From the NCBI GenBank assembly GCA_002480735.1, contig DLCS01000138.1, forward strand, positions 607 to 8,848: a stretch of 8,242 nt of DNA. Reading direction: 5' to 3'. The notes under the pieces were generated by a model, which saw nothing but the letters and a program-made list of their open reading frames with translations, made no database searches and was not told where the DNA came from. The DNA comes from Bacillaceae bacterium UBA7792 (lineage in GTDB: Bacteria; Bacillota; Bacilli; Bacillales; Cytobacillaceae). The position numbers were made by a program, and so were the translations under genes. Below are positions 1 through 6,018 of the stretch, one piece after another. Within the stretch, counting starts at the first letter, position 1. Every line of letters begins with the position of its first letter.

Positions 1-1025
1 ACATCACTTTCACGAATCATTTTTTCATAGATTTTCTCCTCTTGACTAACCTTTAAATTATACGGAACTGGCATCACGATGATCCGTGAATGCAACGCCT
101 CATTTTTCTTATTCGAAATAAAAGAGCGATACTCAGTTTCATTCGTGTGAGCGACAATGAGCTCATCAGCTGAAATCAGCGCAAATCGTCCAGCCTTGAA
201 GTTCCCTTCCTGCGTCAGTGATAACAAATGCCATAGAAACTTCTCATCACACTTCAACATTTCCTGGAATTCCATCATCCCGCGGTTTGCTTTATTAAGC
301 TCCCCATCAAAGCGGTAAGCACGTGGATCAGACTCTGAGCCATACTCTGCAATCGTTGAAAAATCAATACTGCCTGTTAAATCAGCAATGTCCTGTGATT
401 TCGGATCAGATGGACTAAAAGTACCGATTCCAACCCGTCTATCCTCAGAGAAAAAGATCCGTTCCACCAGAACATCTTCAATTCTTCCCCCATATTCCTG
501 TTCCAGTCGCATCGTATTTAGAGGAGACAAGTTGCCCTCAATTCGAATTCCATATTCATCATAGAAATCCTGGCGTAAATGATGAGGAATCAGATGGAGA
601 GGATCCTCATGCATGGGGCAGCCCTTGATCGCATAGATCGCTCCTCGGTCTGTTCGTGAGTACGCTTCTAGTCCTCTTTTGAGCATAGCTACGAGAGTTG
701 ATTTACCTCCACTAACTGGTCCCATTAATAGTAAAATCCGTTTTCTGACATCTAACCGTTTGGCTGCTGGATGAAAGTATTCCTCCACCAACTTTTCCAA
801 AGCTTCCTCAAGGCCAAACAATTGGCTACTGAAGAATTGATATTGATTCCTGCCATCGACCTTTTCGACTCCGGCATCCTTAATCATATTATAAACGCGT
901 GAATGTGCTGATTGAGCAACCAATGGCTTATCTTTTAAAATCTCAAGGTATTCTGCAAAAGTCCCTTCCCATTTTAACTTTTCGTCTTCATATCTTTGCA
1001 TTTCAATCTTTTTCAATATATCCAT
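1..1025 (-). CDS. prkA: PrkA-type serine protein kinase, N-terminal part (cut by left window edge)
   Basis: The frame is open from an ATG at 1025-1023 to the left edge (341 codons), so the C-terminal part is outside the window. The family is about 630 residues. The protein begins MDILKKIEMQRYEDEKLKWEG and has a Walker A loop, GPVSGGKST, at about residues 102-110, within an AAA-like PrkA N-terminal domain. Further recognisable PrkA blocks follow, such as KGCPMHEDPLHLIP and the region around FSEDRRVGIGTFSPSDPKSQDI. PrkA is a cytoplasmic ATP-dependent kinase/AAA protein linked to sporulation in Bacillus; newer work also assigns it a protease-like role. The start is supported by GGGGAGGG a few bases upstream. 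A sigma-E-like promoter lies about 40 bp upstream. The kinase domain proper would be in the unseen C-terminal part. Family assignment is confident; function in this organism is inferred. Confidence 0.95.
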   Translation of the reverse strand, partial: MDILKKIEMQRYEDEKLKWEGTFAEYLEILKDKPLVAQSAHSRVYNMIKDAGVEKVDGRNQYQFFSSQLFGLEEALEKLVEEYFHPAAKRLDVRKRILLLMGPVSGGKSTLVAMLKRGLEAYSRTDRGAIYAIKGCPMHEDPLHLIPHHLRQDFYDEYGIRIEGNLSPLNTMRLEQEYGGRIEDVLVERIFFSEDRRVGIGTFSPSDPKSQDIADLTGSIDFSTIAEYGSESDPRAYRFDGELNKANRGMMEFQEMLKCDEKFLWHLLSLTQEGNFKAGRFALISADELIVAHTNETEYRSFISNKKNEALHSRIIVMPVPYNLKVSQEEKIYEKMIRESD

Positions 1026-1065
1026 AAGGACCCTCCCCTGTAGCTTGATCAGAGACGATTAATAT

Positions 1066-1094
1066 AATCTATGCGGCACGTCTTGTGAACATGC
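1066..1094 (-). promoter_or_regulatory. Possible sigma-E-type promoter of prkA
   Basis: Read on the minus strand, GCATGTT (1094-1088) is followed after 14 bases by CATAGATT (1073-1066). This resembles the mother-cell sigma-E pattern (about kmATATT, 13-15 bases, CATAnnnT) with a mismatch in the -35 box. The predicted start near 1059 leaves a leader of about 34 bases before the prkA ATG. From general knowledge, B. subtilis prkA is sigma-E dependent, which agrees. I see no better sigma-A promoter in this gap on the minus strand. Confidence 0.45.
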
Positions 1095-1097
1095 GTA

Positions 1098-1140
1098 ACA
1101 AGGGGGAGTTTTCAGATGCCTCCTGAAAAAGAGCGCTTGT
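1098..1140. repeat. Interrupted palindrome between the divergent promoters
   Basis: Two nested inverted repeats share one centre. ACAAG (1098-1102) pairs with CTTGT (1136-1140), and TTTTCAG (1109-1115) pairs with CTGAAAA (1123-1129). They are separated by six unpaired bases on each side and a seven-base centre. The element lies upstream of both the prkA and the small-peptide promoters, so it should not be transcribed from either. It could be an operator or a relic of a terminator. No regulator can be named. Confidence 0.4.
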
Positions 1141-1162
1141 CAAAAAAAATCCATACTTTACA

Positions 1163-1191
1163 TTCACAGTTTGGATAGAATAAGCTATAAT
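1163..1191 (+). promoter_or_regulatory. Sigma-A promoter of the 30-residue peptide gene
   Basis: TTCACA (1163-1168, one mismatch to TTGACA) and TATAAT (1186-1191, consensus) are separated by exactly 17 bases. Transcription would begin near 1198 and run rightwards, giving a leader of about 50 bases before the peptide start at 1247. No other gene on the plus strand lies close enough to be its target. Confidence 0.75.
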
Positions 1192-1246
1192 GAACGTATA
1201 TGTTAAAATTTGTACTTAAATAATTTCTTGAGGGGGGCATACATAA

Positions 1247-1339
1247 ATGAAACTAATTCTAATCCTTGGCGTTATGATAGCGTTTTTATCTGCTATCTTC
1301 ACAGCAGGCTACAATGATAAACCAGGTGCAAATAAATAA
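1247..1339 (+). CDS. 30-residue hydrophobic small protein
   Basis: This frame encodes 30 residues. It has an N-terminal MKLILILGVMIAFLSAIF hydrophobic stretch (residues 1-18) and a short polar tail, GYNDKPGANK. A strong Shine-Dalgarno run (AGGGGGG, 1231-1237) sits nine bases before the ATG. A near-consensus sigma-A promoter lies upstream, and an intrinsic terminator begins at the stop codon, so it has a complete transcription unit of its own. The hydrophobic segment fits one short membrane helix, with the charged tail outside the bilayer. I do not recognise a named family and assign no function. It diverges from prkA and converges on nfrA. It could be a small membrane protein, or possibly the visible part of a small regulatory RNA; the Shine-Dalgarno spacing favours translation. 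Confidence 0.7.
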   Translation: MKLILILGVMIAFLSAIFTAGYNDKPGANK

Positions 1340-1380
1340 TGAAAAAAGCTGCTGACATAGACTCAGCAGCTTTTTTCATT
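1338..1380. terminator. Bidirectional intrinsic terminator between the peptide gene and nfrA
   Basis: Two 18-base arms (1338-1355 and 1363-1380) are perfect reverse complements around a seven-base loop. The GCTGCTGA/TCAGCAGC core is flanked by A6 on one side and T6 on the other, so it works as a hairpin plus U-tract in both directions. The left arm overlaps the peptide stop codon, and the right arm ends one base before the nfrA stop codon. Confidence 0.92.
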
Positions 1381-2130
1381 CTAGCGCAAATTCAATTTCT
1401 TGTCCGCGACAAAATCCTTCATGTACATTCGCGATTTTCTCTCAAGCATTTTTCCCATCTGCTCGGTCCAGGTTTCACTTCTTTTGCCAGCGGTTCTTTC
1501 GAGATAGTAGTTCTTAATCACTTCATTATATTCTTCAAGCTCCTTGGTATACTTCTCTTCGTTCGCTTCATATGTATTTTCATGATAGATATGCTCAAGT
1601 GGAAGGCGAGGCTTTTGCCCTGTTATTTTTGCCGGGTAGCCAACAGCAAGACCAAATAACGGAATCACTCGCTCAGGTGTTTTCAATAGCTTGACCACTT
1701 CTTCAAGATTATTACGAATTCCACCAATGTAGCAAATTCCGAGCCCCATCGACTCAGCCGCAAGGGCCGCATTCTGTGCAGCTAAAGCAGCATCAATGAG
1801 TGCCACCATAAATTTCTCCGTGCTTTCGATCGAAGGCTCGACATCCTTTCCCTCCATTTTCCCAATCACGGTATGGCGGTACAAATCGGCACAAAACACA
1901 AAGAAATGGCCATTCTTTTCAACATATGGCTGATTTCCTACAACTTCAGCAAGCTTTTTCTTCATTTCTTGATCGGTAATTCCGATAATGGAATACGCTT
2001 GAATATAGCTGGAGGTGGAGGCTGCTTGTGCACTTTTTACAATGGTTTCAATTTGTTCCTTTGATAAAAGCTTGTCCTCAAAGCTGCGGATGGAACGGTG
2101 GTTTAAGATGGTTTCAATGACTTGGTTCAT
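1381..2130 (-). CDS. nfrA: NADPH-dependent FMN-containing oxidoreductase NfrA (nitroreductase family)
   Basis: At 249 residues this matches B. subtilis NfrA (249 aa, by memory) over its whole length. It is a cytoplasmic flavoprotein that uses NAD(P)H to reduce FMN and nitro or quinone-like substrates and takes part in oxidative and thiol stress defence. Visible family blocks are NHRSIRSF at residues 10-17 (phosphate-binding for FMN), SAQAASTSSYIQAYSIIG at about 33-50, GNQPYVEKNGHFFVFCADL at about 65-83, GLGICYIGGIRN at 129-140, and PLFGLAVGYP at 157-166. AGGAGG eight bases before the ATG supports the start. Upstream trmL ends 55 bp away with its own terminator. I could not find a convincing promoter in that gap, so nfrA may use read-through or a promoter inside the end of trmL. 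In B. subtilis the gene is under Spx control; nothing here shows that directly. Confidence 0.93.
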   Translation of the reverse strand: MNQVIETILNHRSIRSFEDKLLSKEQIETIVKSAQAASTSSYIQAYSIIGITDQEMKKKLAEVVGNQPYVEKNGHFFVFCADLYRHTVIGKMEGKDVEPSIESTEKFMVALIDAALAAQNAALAAESMGLGICYIGGIRNNLEEVVKLLKTPERVIPLFGLAVGYPAKITGQKPRLPLEHIYHENTYEANEEKYTKELEEYNEVIKNYYLERTAGKRSETWTEQMGKMLERKSRMYMKDFVADKKLNLR

Positions 2131-2148
2131 CTTTTCTTCCTCCTATAC

Positions 2149-2184
2149 AAAAAAGAGGAGACCGCCATTAGCGGTTTCACCCTC
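2149..2184 (-). terminator. Intrinsic terminator after trmL
   Basis: On the minus strand ACCGC pairs with GCGGT around a short TAATG loop. An outer GAGG/CCTC stem follows across a small internal loop, then a T6 run (plus-strand A6 at 2149-2154). It begins just after the trmL stop codon and ends just before the nfrA ribosome binding site. Confidence 0.65.
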
Positions 2185-2185
2185 A

Positions 2186-2671
2186 TTATTTCAGCTGCAA
2201 GTAATCCTGTTGTCTCAATGCTTCATACACTAAAATAGCTGCTGTATTGGATAAATTCAATGATCGAACACGATCATTCATTGGAATTCTAAGACAACGC
2301 TCTTGATTTTTGGCAATTAGATCCTTCGGTAGACCGGTTGTCTCTCTGCCGAATATAAAATAATAATCCTTATCCTTCTGGCTATAATCAAAAGCCGTGT
2401 GAGGCTTTATGCCAAACTTTGTTAAATAGAAAAACTCACCAGCTGCATTCTTCTCAAAAAACTCGTCTAATGAATCATAGTAAATAATATTTACAAACTC
2501 CCAATAATCTAGCCCAGCTCGCTTCAGCATTTTATCATCCGTCGAGAAGCCTAGCGGCCGGATCAAATGTAAGGTTGTCTCGGTTGCTGCACAAGTGCGA
2601 GCGATATTTCCCGTATTGGCTGGAAGTTCTGGTTGATATAAAACGATATGATTTGACAAAACGTTATTCAC
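2186..2671 (-). CDS. trmL: tRNA (cytidine/uridine-34-2'-O)-methyltransferase TrmL
   Basis: This SPOUT-class methyltransferase (old names CspR, YibK) puts a 2'-O-methyl group on the wobble nucleotide of tRNA-Leu using S-adenosylmethionine. Visible motifs are the N-terminal VLYQPELPANTGNIARTCAA, then RPLGFSTDDKMLKRAGLDYW, the FGRETTGLPKDLI block and the C-terminal trefoil-knot block RVRSLNLSNTAAILVYEALR. The longest frame starts with GTG at 2671 (161 aa), which is the boundary given. A TTG at 2659-2657 is at least as likely: it begins the protein at the usual family position (MSNHIVLYQPE, 157 aa), and a GGGTG run sits nine bases upstream, whereas the GTG has no clear ribosome binding site. A TATAAT box at 2702-2697 suggests its own promoter, although the amidase upstream is on the same strand about 70-80 bp away. 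Confidence 0.95.
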   Translation of the reverse strand: MNNVLSNHIVLYQPELPANTGNIARTCAATETTLHLIRPLGFSTDDKMLKRAGLDYWEFVNIIYYDSLDEFFEKNAAGEFFYLTKFGIKPHTAFDYSQKDKDYYFIFGRETTGLPKDLIAKNQERCLRIPMNDRVRSLNLSNTAAILVYEALRQQDYLQLK

Positions 2672-2696
2672 CCACTTATCGCAAACTCTACGGGCT

Positions 2697-2705
2697 ATTA
2701 TACCA
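2697..2705 (-). promoter_or_regulatory. Extended -10 box of a probable trmL promoter
   Basis: The minus strand reads TGGTATAAT with a perfect TATAAT at 2702-2697. No good -35 box is present at the usual distance, only A/T-rich sequence, so recognition would rest on the consensus -10. Transcription would start near 2690, about 20-30 bases before the candidate trmL start codons. Confidence 0.45.
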
Positions 2706-2726
2706 CTATTTAGAAAAATTTTATTG

Positions 2727-2756
2727 AAAAAAGGATGGATTTAGGATTGGTCATCC
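2727..2756 (-). terminator. Weak candidate terminator at the end of the amidase gene
   Basis: On the minus strand GGATG (2756-2752) can pair with CATCC (2737-2733), followed at once by T6 (2732-2727). The stem is only five pairs around a 14-base loop and overlaps the last codons of the amidase gene. It may be inefficient and allow read-through into trmL. Confidence 0.3.
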
Positions 2757-3622
2757 AAAATATGCAAAAATTTATATTTGATATTAGGAGTATAGGCAGT
2801 CGAATCCTCATACGCCCAATACCGCATCCGGCTATTTGCCGTGTGAGCATTAACAAGCGGCATGCCATCTACATCCTTTGCTGTTACGATCGTAGTGTGG
2901 TCAAAGCGACCATCCCCTTGAAAATCATAACAAATCACATCACCAAGCTTTAACTCCTGTGGATCTGACACCTCTCTTGCCCGTATACCAATTTTTGCAC
3001 CAGGCAAATACCATCTTAGTGAGTTGGCCACGGTCCAGCTATAGCTCCAATTATTACTTCTCATCCACCATCCATTACTACGGTTGGGATAGCCAACCAT
3101 CGGGGCATCTCCAGCATGAAGACATTGAGAAATATAATTCGTACAATCAACATCAAACTTTCGGAAGGCAGGATTGTAGTCATTCCACCATCTCTCCGCA
3201 TATTTCACCGCCTGAAGACGATCATAGAAAAAAGTCACTCGTTCGTCATTCGTGATTTCCTCTTCAATGCTTGCTCTAGTGACCTCTTCTGGACTTCCTA
3301 GCACATCTAAATTCATTTCTTTATCTTCTACGAGAATATCCTTATAAAACTCCGCAACTCGTTCTTCCACTTCTTCCTCAATATATAATTTTTCCTTATG
3401 ATTGATTAAATATTGAAAATGCGCACGATAAAATACTTTTCTGGGTTCCTTTTCATCGAGCTCCTTAATGATTTTCCCGATCGCCTTGACCTTCACAATT
3501 TCCGCATTTCTTTTTGCTAAGGACTCTTTTTTCGCTTCTATCTTTTCACATACTTTGTTTCGCGGATTTGATACGCATTGATTCACTCTTTTTAGCAAAT
3601 GCTCCTGAAGCTGTTCTTTCAT
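2741..3622 (-). CDS. Papain-like amidase domain protein (Amidase_6 family, YhbB-like)
   Basis: The 293-residue protein has two parts. Residues about 1-125 are highly charged and lysine/glutamate rich (for example KKESLAKRNAEIVKVKAIGKIIKELDEKE), probably helical. Residues about 140-290 form an amidase domain. The likely catalytic cysteine is in DCTNYISQCLHAG (Cys at about 160). The histidine is in GRFDHTTIVTAKD (His at about 242), and a NAHTANS block with YWAYEDS follows. These are the signature blocks of Amidase_6 proteins, which are presumed to act on amide bonds, possibly in cell-wall or spore material. The substrate is unknown. No signal peptide or membrane helix is seen, so it is cytoplasmic or exported by an unseen route. 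I chose the ATG at 3622 because AAGGGAG lies nine bases before it; a TTG nine bases further up directly abuts that site and is not usable. Neighbours are queG upstream (115 bp) and trmL downstream, on the same strand. Confidence 0.85.
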   Translation of the reverse strand: MKEQLQEHLLKRVNQCVSNPRNKVCEKIEAKKESLAKRNAEIVKVKAIGKIIKELDEKEPRKVFYRAHFQYLINHKEKLYIEEEVEERVAEFYKDILVEDKEMNLDVLGSPEEVTRASIEEEITNDERVTFFYDRLQAVKYAERWWNDYNPAFRKFDVDCTNYISQCLHAGDAPMVGYPNRSNGWWMRSNNWSYSWTVANSLRWYLPGAKIGIRAREVSDPQELKLGDVICYDFQGDGRFDHTTIVTAKDVDGMPLVNAHTANSRMRYWAYEDSTAYTPNIKYKFLHILDDQS

Positions 3623-3631
3623 TCTATCCAA

Positions 3632-3638
3632 CTCCCTT
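3632..3638 (-). promoter_or_regulatory. Ribosome binding site that fixes the amidase start
   Basis: The minus strand reads AAGGGAG at 3638-3632, nine bases before the ATG at 3622. An in-frame TTG at 3631 would leave no spacing at all, so the ATG is preferred. Confidence 0.7.
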
Positions 3639-3736
3639 CACATCATATAATATGAAGAAAGCCGATATTTGGGATATTTCCTCATTGTGGAAATGACTTC
3701 CTGTTCATTTTTTGCACAAATTACAAAAGGGATGAA

Positions 3737-4867
3737 TCAATCAAGAAACTGTAATCCTTTTTCAATTTCTTTTAGTACTTCATCATCGGTTTCCTTACTT
3801 TGTGCATGAAATAGCTCCTGTTTCGCTTTTTCTCCACCTATTTTTCCTAGTGCCCAGGCTGCTGTTCCTCTAAGGACAGGCTGGGGATCATGATTTAACA
3901 CATCGACTAAATCATCGACTGCGGTTTCATCCTTAAAATGAGCGAGAGCAATGATTGCATTTCGTTGAATGGGTCTCTTCCCGCGCCATGCTCCAGCTAG
4001 TGTACCAAAGCTTGCTTTAAATTGGCGATTACTCAACTTCAGCAACGGTTTAAGCAAGGGCTTTACCATTTCGGGATCTGCCTCCATTTCCTCATGAAAA
4101 TGAAAGTTCCTTCCCTTATTTTCCGGGCAAGCGGTTTGACAGGAATCACAGCCATATAGACGGTTGCCAATTTTTTCACGAAACTCATCTAGAATAAAAT
4201 CCTTTGTTTGTGTCAAAAAGCTAATACAGCGCTGTGCATTGATTTGTCCACCTTGAACGAGTGCTCCAGTTGGACAAGCCTCAATACACTTGTTACAATC
4301 CCCGCAGCGATCCTCCATCGGTTCATCGGGTGCAAATGGGAGGTTGGTAATCATTTCGCCTAAATATACATAGGATCCAAATTCTGGCGTGATAATGGCA
4401 CAATTTTTCCCACTCCATCCAATGCCTGCTCTCTCGGCAACAGCCCGGTCCGATAATTCACCTGTATCCACCATCGGTTTACAGTTTGCTTCTGGAACCC
4501 TTTCCTTAATGAACTCCTCCAGCTTACTAAGCCGCTCCTTCAGAATCAAATGGTAGTCCAGCCCCCACGAGGCGCGGGCAAAAAGCCCCCTTCGTTGACC
4601 TTTCTTACTTACTACCCTCTTACTCATTTTGGAAGGATAGGCAAGAGCAATTGAAATAATCGTGCTGGCCCCTTCCATCAGCAGAGCTGGATTTGTTCTT
4701 TTTTCAATATCTGGCTCCTCAAAGCCCGATTGATAGCCTAATTCCTGTTGACGAAGAAGTCGGTTCTTCAGTTCATCAAAGGTGGAGGCAGAGGCAAAAC
4801 CGATCTTATCAATTCCGATGACTTGACTATATTCAATAATTTCTTGCTTTAGCTTATCGTAATCCAT
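3737..4867 (-). CDS. queG: Epoxyqueuosine reductase QueG
   Basis: The 376-residue protein catalyses the last step of queuosine synthesis: cobalamin-dependent reduction of epoxyqueuosine at wobble position 34 of tRNA Asp, Asn, His and Tyr. The N-terminal DUF1730/cobalamin-binding part spans about 1-170. It includes MVDTGELSDRAVAERAGIGW at about 132-151, where Asp134 corresponds to the proposed acid of characterised QueG. Two 4Fe-4S motifs follow: CGDCNKCIEACP (Cys188, 191, 194, 198), and Cys214 together with CDSCQTACP (Cys240, 243, 247). A C-terminal HEAT-like repeat region (about 298-345, with DPQPVLRGTAAWALGKIGG) completes the protein, as in B. subtilis YhbA/QueG. All eight cluster cysteines are present. 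GGTGGGG a few bases upstream supports the ATG. It diverges from the B3/B4-domain gene; the 90-bp gap probably holds both promoters, but I cannot define them well. Confidence 0.97.
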   Translation of the reverse strand: MDYDKLKQEIIEYSQVIGIDKIGFASASTFDELKNRLLRQQELGYQSGFEEPDIEKRTNPALLMEGASTIISIALAYPSKMSKRVVSKKGQRRGLFARASWGLDYHLILKERLSKLEEFIKERVPEANCKPMVDTGELSDRAVAERAGIGWSGKNCAIITPEFGSYVYLGEMITNLPFAPDEPMEDRCGDCNKCIEACPTGALVQGGQINAQRCISFLTQTKDFILDEFREKIGNRLYGCDSCQTACPENKGRNFHFHEEMEADPEMVKPLLKPLLKLSNRQFKASFGTLAGAWRGKRPIQRNAIIALAHFKDETAVDDLVDVLNHDPQPVLRGTAAWALGKIGGEKAKQELFHAQSKETDDEVLKEIEKGLQFLD

Positions 4868-4944
4868 ATCGCCCCACCTTTCTTTTTAATTAATATTCCA
4901 TGTAAAACTACCTCCATTATGATAAACTATTTTCAACTGTTTTT

Positions 4945-4952
4945 GGAGGTGG
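4945..4952 (+). promoter_or_regulatory. Ribosome binding site that fixes a TTG start for the B3/B4 gene
   Basis: GGAGGTGG at 4945-4952 is a near-perfect Shine-Dalgarno site. Its GGAGG core ends eight bases before the TTG at 4958. An in-frame ATG at 4919 has no comparable site upstream and would place this sequence inside the coding region. Confidence 0.85.
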
Positions 4953-4957
4953 AAAAC

Positions 4958-5632
4958 TTGGAATTCAACTTATCACCCCAGTTGTGCGCAACCATACCGA
5001 ATTTTAAAATTGGTTTGATCGATTATCGCAACATCGAAATTGGAGCAGCTCCACAAATGCTAAAAGGAAGACTACAGCTTTTTCAGGAGTCATTATTTTT
5101 TGAACTTGAGGATAAGAACGTAACCGATTACGAGGGCATTCGTGAGTGGAGAGCCATTTTCAAAAAAACCGGAAAAGACCCGAATCGCTATCGTCCCTCT
5201 GTTGAGGCACTTTATCGCAGAGTGAAAAAGCAGCAATTTCTGCATTCAGTAAATAGTGCAACGGATTTAAATAACTTCTTTTCCTTGCAATATGAAATTC
5301 CATTAGGCATCTATGATCTTGATCAGCTTTCTGGTGATGTTTCAATGAGGCTTGGTGCTGAAGGTGAGGAGTATTCTGGCTTAAATGGGCGGGTTAACAA
5401 CTTACATAACTTGATTCTCACCGCTGATGAACAGGGTCCCTTTGGCAGTCCTTTTGTTGACTCTAACAGAAGCGCTGTTTCTGAATCAACTAAAAATGCC
5501 TTGCAAATCGTCTATCTAAAGCCTTCGATGGATACGGCTGAAGCTGAAAAAATGGTTCACTCTCTGATGAACATGTTTACACAAATTCATGGTGGGGAAG
5601 CTCATTTCAAAGTCATTGAAGGAAATTATTAA
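4958..5632 (+). CDS. Stand-alone B3/B4 domain protein
   Basis: With the TTG start the protein has 224 residues and begins MEFNLSPQLCATIPNFKIGLI, the usual opening of this family. It carries the B3/B4 fold known from the beta subunit of phenylalanyl-tRNA synthetase, where it forms the editing site. Visible blocks are EWRAIFKKTGKDPNRYRPS at about 64-82, SVEALYRRVKK (about 82-92) and DLNNFFSLQYEIPLGIYDLD (about 103-122). Stand-alone copies are common in Bacillaceae; a role in tRNA quality control is plausible but unproven. It is probably cytoplasmic: no signal peptide or membrane helix is seen. It diverges from queG. A TATGAT box at 4918-4923 could be its -10 element, but the -35 is poor. It ends at a hairpin that begins right after its stop codon. 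Domain assignment is good; biochemical function is unknown. Confidence 0.85.
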   Translation: MEFNLSPQLCATIPNFKIGLIDYRNIEIGAAPQMLKGRLQLFQESLFFELEDKNVTDYEGIREWRAIFKKTGKDPNRYRPSVEALYRRVKKQQFLHSVNSATDLNNFFSLQYEIPLGIYDLDQLSGDVSMRLGAEGEEYSGLNGRVNNLHNLILTADEQGPFGSPFVDSNRSAVSESTKNALQIVYLKPSMDTAEAEKMVHSLMNMFTQIHGGEAHFKVIEGNY

Positions 5633-5658
5633 GAGCCAGCAGCATATGCTACTGGCTC
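5633..5658 (+). terminator. Hairpin terminator after the B3/B4 gene
   Basis: GAGCCAG (5633-5639) pairs with CTGGCTC (5652-5658). After one mismatch AGC/GCT extends the stem to a four-base loop. The downstream T-tract is weak (CATTTATATTT), so the hairpin may act with modest efficiency or serve as a 3' stabiliser. It starts immediately after the stop codon. Confidence 0.65.
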
Positions 5659-5761
5659 CATTTATATTTAAAGGGTGAATCGCGCTATGAGAGAAAATCA
5701 TGTTCTCCTATTCTTAGACGGATACAGCTGCAAAAAGTTTCTATTTTTCTTTTAGAAAATG

Positions 5762-5804
5762 AAAAACGCAATACTTCGTTCTTTCCGAAACGAAATACTG
5801 CGTT
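5762..5804 (-). terminator. Intrinsic terminator of the tRNA-Gly gene
   Basis: On the minus strand a 16-bp stem (5804-5789 with 5780-5765) closes an eight-base loop and runs into a TTTTTC tail. Read as plus-strand RNA, the stem has two mismatches. Read as minus-strand RNA, both become G-U wobble pairs, so the structure clearly belongs to the minus-strand transcript. It starts ten bases after the tRNA CCA end. Confidence 0.9.
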
Positions 5805-5813
5805 GCCTATGTA

Positions 5814-5887
5814 TGGAGCGGGTGATGGGAATCGAACCCACGACAACAGCTTGGAAGGCTGTGGTTTTACCATTAAACTACACCCGC
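5814..5887 (-). tRNA. tRNA-Gly, anticodon TCC
   Basis: The 74-base gene includes an encoded CCA end. The acceptor stem GCGGGTG (5887-5881) pairs perfectly with CACCCGC next to the discriminator T and CCA. The D arm is GTTT/AAAC around AATGGTA. The anticodon stem ACAGC/GCTGT encloses CTTCCAA, with TCC at 5855-5853. The T arm contains GGTTCGATTCC. The anticodon reads GGA and GGG glycine codons, and with wobble others. All arms are complete, so it should be functional. Its immediate upstream region has no good promoter; the best one lies beyond a truncated copy of its own 5' half. Confidence 0.97.
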
Positions 5888-5889
5888 AT

Positions 5890-6018
5890 AAAGATTGAAA
5901 TGTTATTAAGTTTTTTCTTACGCATTTTGGCCTTATCATGCCTCTTCCTCTTCCAGCTAATTCGAAGATGTTGGATGCGTCGAGGCAACTCGTAGTAATT
6001 CACAGAGGCGTCGCTCGT
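5890..6018. other. 129-bp segment between the intact tRNA-Gly and its truncated copy
   Basis: This stretch separates two identical 33-bp sequences. I see no gene in it. It contains a short CGAG/CTCG hairpin around 5973-5984, and the words GCGTCG and GAGGC each occur twice on the right-hand side. On the minus strand, towards the tRNA, there is no convincing -35/-10 pair. It may be the remnant of an inserted element or the decayed 3' part of an earlier tRNA gene with its spacer. Confidence 0.5.

Noticed and set aside
1339..1659. Plus-strand open frame of 106 codons starting in the terminator
   Set aside because: It is antisense to nfrA, its ATG lies within the terminator stem, it has no ribosome binding site, and nfrA on the other strand is a clear family member.
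2959..3301. Plus-strand open frames within the amidase gene
   Set aside because: They mirror the amidase coding strand, have no ribosome binding site and encode low-complexity serine/histidine-rich sequence.
3676..3694. ATTTCC/GGAAAT inverted repeat between queG and the amidase gene
   Set aside because: Six weak pairs in A/T-rich sequence with no U-tract on either strand; not better than chance.
5685..5995. Open frames on both strands crossing the tRNA-Gly gene (for example one reading MGIEPTTTAWKAVVLPLNYT)
   Set aside because: The sequence is a translation of the tRNA gene itself, a well-known false protein seen wherever a tRNA-Gly lies in an open frame. No ribosome binding site supports it.
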